64,000 nt of DNA from Galaxea fascicularis (taxonomy: Eukaryota > Cnidaria > Anthozoa > Scleractinia > Euphylliidae): NCBI GenBank assembly GCA_948470475.1, contig OX419338.1:34879144-34943143 (forward strand), written 5' to 3'. Positions 61,201 to 64,000 of this stretch are shown in pieces. The first letter of the stretch is position 1. The number at the start of each line of letters is the position of its first letter. Under the pieces are notes generated by a model. That model ran no database searches. It was not told where the DNA came from and was given only the letters and a program-made list of their open reading frames with translations. The translations under genes were made by a program, and so were the position numbers.

Positions 61201-61616
61201 GCAGAAAACACAAGATGGAATACACTTTGAAAACCTTTAATCGACTAACAAAGACAACTCAAAAAATTTACAAAACTTCCTCAGTCTGTACTAAAACTCT
61301 TTTATGCAGAATGATTCAAAATACTTCATCTGGTGTAGAAGTGTTTTTATTTTTAATAAGCCTAACGCGACGAGGAAGTCGCAAGGCAAACGTTTTACTT
61401 AAGGCGTTATGCCAGTTTCGGTAGATTATTTCTTGGGCATTTTCTACAACACATCAGAGTAAAGGAACGATACAAGTATACTCCGTGAGCATCGCAGAAC
61501 ATTTTCTTTTCTATGCCTGAACTGAAACGATGTTCACACGAAGTCAGCTCTAATCCGCAAAGCAGCGCTTTCCTTAATATTACCGTTTTGAATAAGTATC
61601 CATCTAAATTCAAGCC
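58249..61616. other. non-coding region upstream of the giant gene
   Basis: It must contain the distal promoter and the 3' UTR of the next gene. Minus-strand AATAAA at 61346-61351 is a candidate poly(A) signal for that gene. Open frames of 60-95 codons here show no domain or splice support. A C-rich then A-rich low-complexity tract lies at 60031-60058. Confidence 0.55.
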
Positions 61617-61957
61617 CTATCCGGGGTAGTACGACCGCTGATCAGCAGTATTCTGGTACTGTTGCTGGTTTGAATAATAGTTGTCTTGCTCAACCGTGTT
61701 CTGTCCCTGTGATGTCCCGTACTGTCCATAAGCGTCGTTGTTATAGTACCCATTGTTTTGCGCTGTGTCATAAGATGCGTAACCTTCGCGTGAATCGCTT
61801 CGTTGATCTGCGTGCGCGCCTTGGTTCTGACTCTGATATGTGTATGGCGACGAAGCGGCTTGGTAACCGTATAACGCCTGGTTACTAAGTCCACTGTCAG
61901 GCATGTTGTCCGGACGATTACCTACCGCACTTGCGCCCGGGGGAAGGTTTGCAACCT
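61617..61957 (-). CDS. last exon of the upstream neighbour gene: Tyr/Asn/Gln-rich tail
   Basis: The acceptor TTTTCCTCAG starts a phase-1 exon of 113 codons ending in SYYPG and a stop at 61617. The tail is a low-complexity Tyr/Asn/Gln/Ser/Gly region (YGYQAASSPYTYQSQNQG, NNGYYNNDAYGQYGTSQGQN), prion-like in composition. No Cys. The function is not recognised. Another antisense-frame Thr/Arg-rich ORF over the same bases is a shadow. Confidence 0.75.
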
Positions 61958-62685
61958 CTGAGGAAAAAAATAAATTAACGCGCTTACGTTGACATATTTA
62001 AAAGACCGCTGTCTTACTCTTGCCTCATAACATATCGAACAAATTGAAAAATGAAAAGAACTCTAAAATTTCAAATCGTTTCTAAGTAAAAGTATTGAGA
62101 GGATCAAGAAGATCAAAGAGTGATCAATCGGACTAAAACTTATCGAAACAATGACTTGCTGTAGACGAAGCGGACACAAATCAACAACTATCTCGAAAAG
62201 GCAACACATTGGTTTTAAAAACATGTGAAAATGTGAAGAAAATGTGAAGCTTGTGGGATGTAGCTTCGAGTGACAAGAGTTCGACAACGAGATTTCTTGA
62301 TACAAATTAAGGCAAATAAGGTATGTTCAGGTTGACACTTCCACCAGCTTTTTTGCTTCATTAGATCACTCCTGATAAAGACACTAGACAGGAGTGTCTT
62401 TAAACCAGAGCAGCATCAAACCAGCATGTCAAATTAAGGCAAAGTTTCCAACTTTCTGTTATCTAGTGTTATTTCTTTGTTTGAATGTTTTGATCAACTT
62501 GTTTGATTTTTTTTTAATGCCTGGTTTGCTTCTCTTTAGAAAACTGAACAAACAAAAGTTTTGTTTGTTCAGTTTTCTGTCTGTTTTGTTTTGTTCTGTT
62601 TTCTTTCCGAATAAGATAGGAAAACGCCTTGGGGCACAACTCAAGTAAAGATCTTCCTAACTACAAAATAAAAAGGCAGGTTTAC
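61958..62685 (-). other. intron of the upstream neighbour gene
   Basis: It holds a fragment of the GTCTTTATCAG-type repeat (about 62320-62430) and the palindrome at 62538-62578. No exon is seen. Confidence 0.55.
62538..62578. repeat. 41-nt near-perfect palindrome
   Basis: AGAAAACTGAACAAACAAAA and its exact reverse complement are separated by a single G. It could form a cruciform or RNA hairpin. It is intronic. Confidence 0.85.
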
Positions 62686-63001
62686 CATTGTTCCTGTTTA
62701 GAGTTTCGTTCGGTTTGCCAAGCCAAGTTTCTGTAGTTGTGACGTTGTGGCTTGGATTATACTCTGTCGTAGTAACTTCATGTACGACCGGCTGACCACC
62801 GGCTCCTGCTTGAGTTGGAATCTCAGTCTGTCCAGGGTTAAGAGTTGTCTGAGTAGCCGGAAATGGCTGACTAATGGGTTGACTGGGCTGTGCGCCCTGG
62901 GCTGGCTGTGGTACAGGTTGGGGTCCGAGAGGTGGTGTTCCACCAGATGGGTATGTAACCCCAGGCGCTACAACAGCACCAGGTTGTCCTGGTAATGTGG
63001 G
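62686..63001 (-). CDS. penultimate exon of the upstream neighbour gene: Pro/Gln/Thr-rich
   Basis: This exon of about 105 codons starts after CATCCTTAG and ends ACAATG/GTAAAC in phase 1, matching the acceptor at 61957. It encodes PLGPQPVPQPAQGAQPSQP, then a Thr/Asn part with NVT, NET sequons (SHNVTTTETWLGKPNET). The gene continues beyond the window. It is likely secreted because of the sequons, but that is inference. Confidence 0.7.
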
Positions 63002-63156
63002 CTAAGGATGTTTAAAAGTTAGTCAACTCATTTTGGACGTCTCATGAGTCGAACTGAATTCGAATTTGGACCGACCCAAATTAACAAAGGTGGCCTTTTG
63101 ACGGATTCAGACGTCGAACTTAATGAACGACTTTGAAGATCTCACGCAAAATAACT

Positions 63157-63192
63157 GTATGGCAGGGGGTAAGCGGTTGCCCCCTGCCATAC
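63157..63192. repeat. 13-bp perfect hairpin
   Basis: GTATGGCAGGGGG and CCCCCTGCCATAC flank a 10-nt loop (TAAGCGGTTG). Confidence 0.8.
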
Positions 63193-63491
63193 ATTTCTCT
63201 ATAAAAATTGGCAAGTTTGGCCACAAGTTTGGGACAGGTTCTTATGAAACCTCGCGTATTTACTAAATTTGGCACGATAAATCGATCTATGGAGGCTGGT
63301 TTTTTTTGTATGAAAAATACTAAAAATTGTTATTTGGCGAGACATCTTCAAAGAGGTCCATTAGCCGTTCCACGGCTTATATAGTTCCAGGAAAACCAAA
63401 CAATACTGTCAGCGGTTTTCAAAATGTATACATTATAACAGGAGTCTATAAATATTTATGGCCTCCTGATTATAATACTTTATGCATTAAG

Positions 63492-63614
63492 TTCGGCGTC
63501 TGAATCAAAGCCGTTCTAAAGTCGAAATTCCTGAGAAAGCTAGATAGAACTGAAGAACGGCTTAGCCGTTCGAAATCAAAATAGCCGTTCTTAATTGCGT
63601 GATTCAGACGCCGA
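63492..63614. mobile_element. MITE-like element with TTCGGCGTCTGAATCA termini
   Basis: TTCGGCGTCTGAATCA is mirrored by TGATTCAGACGCCGA. Inner AGCCGTTC and GAACGGCT units repeat. A further GTTCGGCTCATGG unit follows at 63645, so the repeat may extend. Confidence 0.7.
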
Positions 63615-64000
63615 CCTTTCATGTACATAATTCAATGCATTAGGTTCGGCTCATGGAAAGTGCCTCGTCTGAATCGGGCTAAGGTTACCACCAAGGCCGG
63701 TCTACGGTCTAAGTGGGTACGGGCACCATGCGGCAGCGGTGGATCAATAATGCTCCAAATTGCTTTATAAGTTACAGAGCCCGGGGTAGGCTCCCAGAAG
63801 CGTAAGCCTCCTTTGTGTAATGTGCAGCTGTATCTTTCGATGCAATGAATCGCAGTTGCATACGATCGATCCATTCCCGGGTTACCTGATTGATGGGCTT
63901 TCCCTACCGGTTCGCCAAATGTCCTGAGAGAAATTTGTTTACCCCTACAAATAAATATCATTTTCACTTAACAGAACATCAAATTTGCACACAGAAAAAA

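Larger units (their letters stand above)
63002..64000 (-). other. intron of the upstream neighbour gene with repeats
   Basis: It contains the hairpin at 63157-63192 and the element at 63492-63614. A 111-codon minus-strand open frame at 63632-63967 is relatively GC-rich. It has no recognised family and abuts the element, so I take it as repeat-derived. Confidence 0.5.

Noticed and set aside
63632..63967. 111-codon minus-strand ORF as an exon of the neighbour gene
   Set aside because: No recognised domain, and no splice sites could be matched in phase. It borders a palindromic element, so repeat origin is more likely.

Overview
The window is eukaryotic, with split genes, GT-AG introns and palindromic non-autonomous DNA elements. 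It most likely comes from an anthozoan cnidarian, probably a stony coral. The reasons are the ShK/TSP1/vWA/WSC-like modular extracellular protein, a tRNA-like repeat whose antisense reads [20 protein letters not shown], and a dense load of MITE-like palindromes. The species cannot be read from the sequence.

Layout. (1) Positions 284-2100, + strand: the last four exons of a mind bomb (MIB1-type) E3 ubiquitin ligase with three RING fingers. (2) 2101-7682: a repeat-filled space between two convergent 3' ends. (3) 7683-58248, - strand: one giant modular secreted-protein gene, or a giant gene plus a small upstream one. I placed 67 exons by eye from splice sites, phase and domain content. From the proximal start at 53392 they sum to 13,632 nt (4,543 codons plus stop) and stay in frame throughout. 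(4) 58249-61616: non-coding upstream or intergenic DNA. (5) 61617-63001, - strand: the last two exons of another gene encoding a Pro/Thr/Gln-rich then Tyr/Asn/Gln-rich C-terminus; its 5' part lies outside the window.

The giant protein, N to C: signal peptide; ShK-type six-Cys modules (four after the proximal start, a fifth upstream) separated by Thr/Val/Lys-rich linkers; a VWC module; a fibronectin type II module; 20 TSP1 repeats; a WSC-like module; 8 TSP1; a second WSC-like module; 4 TSP1; vWA; a 7-residue poly-Pro microexon; TSP1; vWA with a broken metal site; a 530-residue Pro/Val/Gln/Asn-rich region with 42-residue tandem repeats; vWA; a LamG/concanavalin-like module; PA14; a GON domain; and a Lys/Arg-rich tail. 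There are 33 TSP1 repeats in total. Every module begins and ends in phase 1, which is typical of exon shuffling. No protease or membrane-spanning segment is seen, so the product looks like a secreted matrix, mucus or skeletal-matrix adhesive protein. That role is inference.

Main uncertainties are the 5' end and the reading order at two points. The distal signal-peptide exon (58178-58248) is one base out of frame with the next exon. A second good signal-peptide exon lies at 53332-53392. The upstream ShK-linker unit could be an alternative 5' end or a separate small gene. Exon borders were placed without transcripts.
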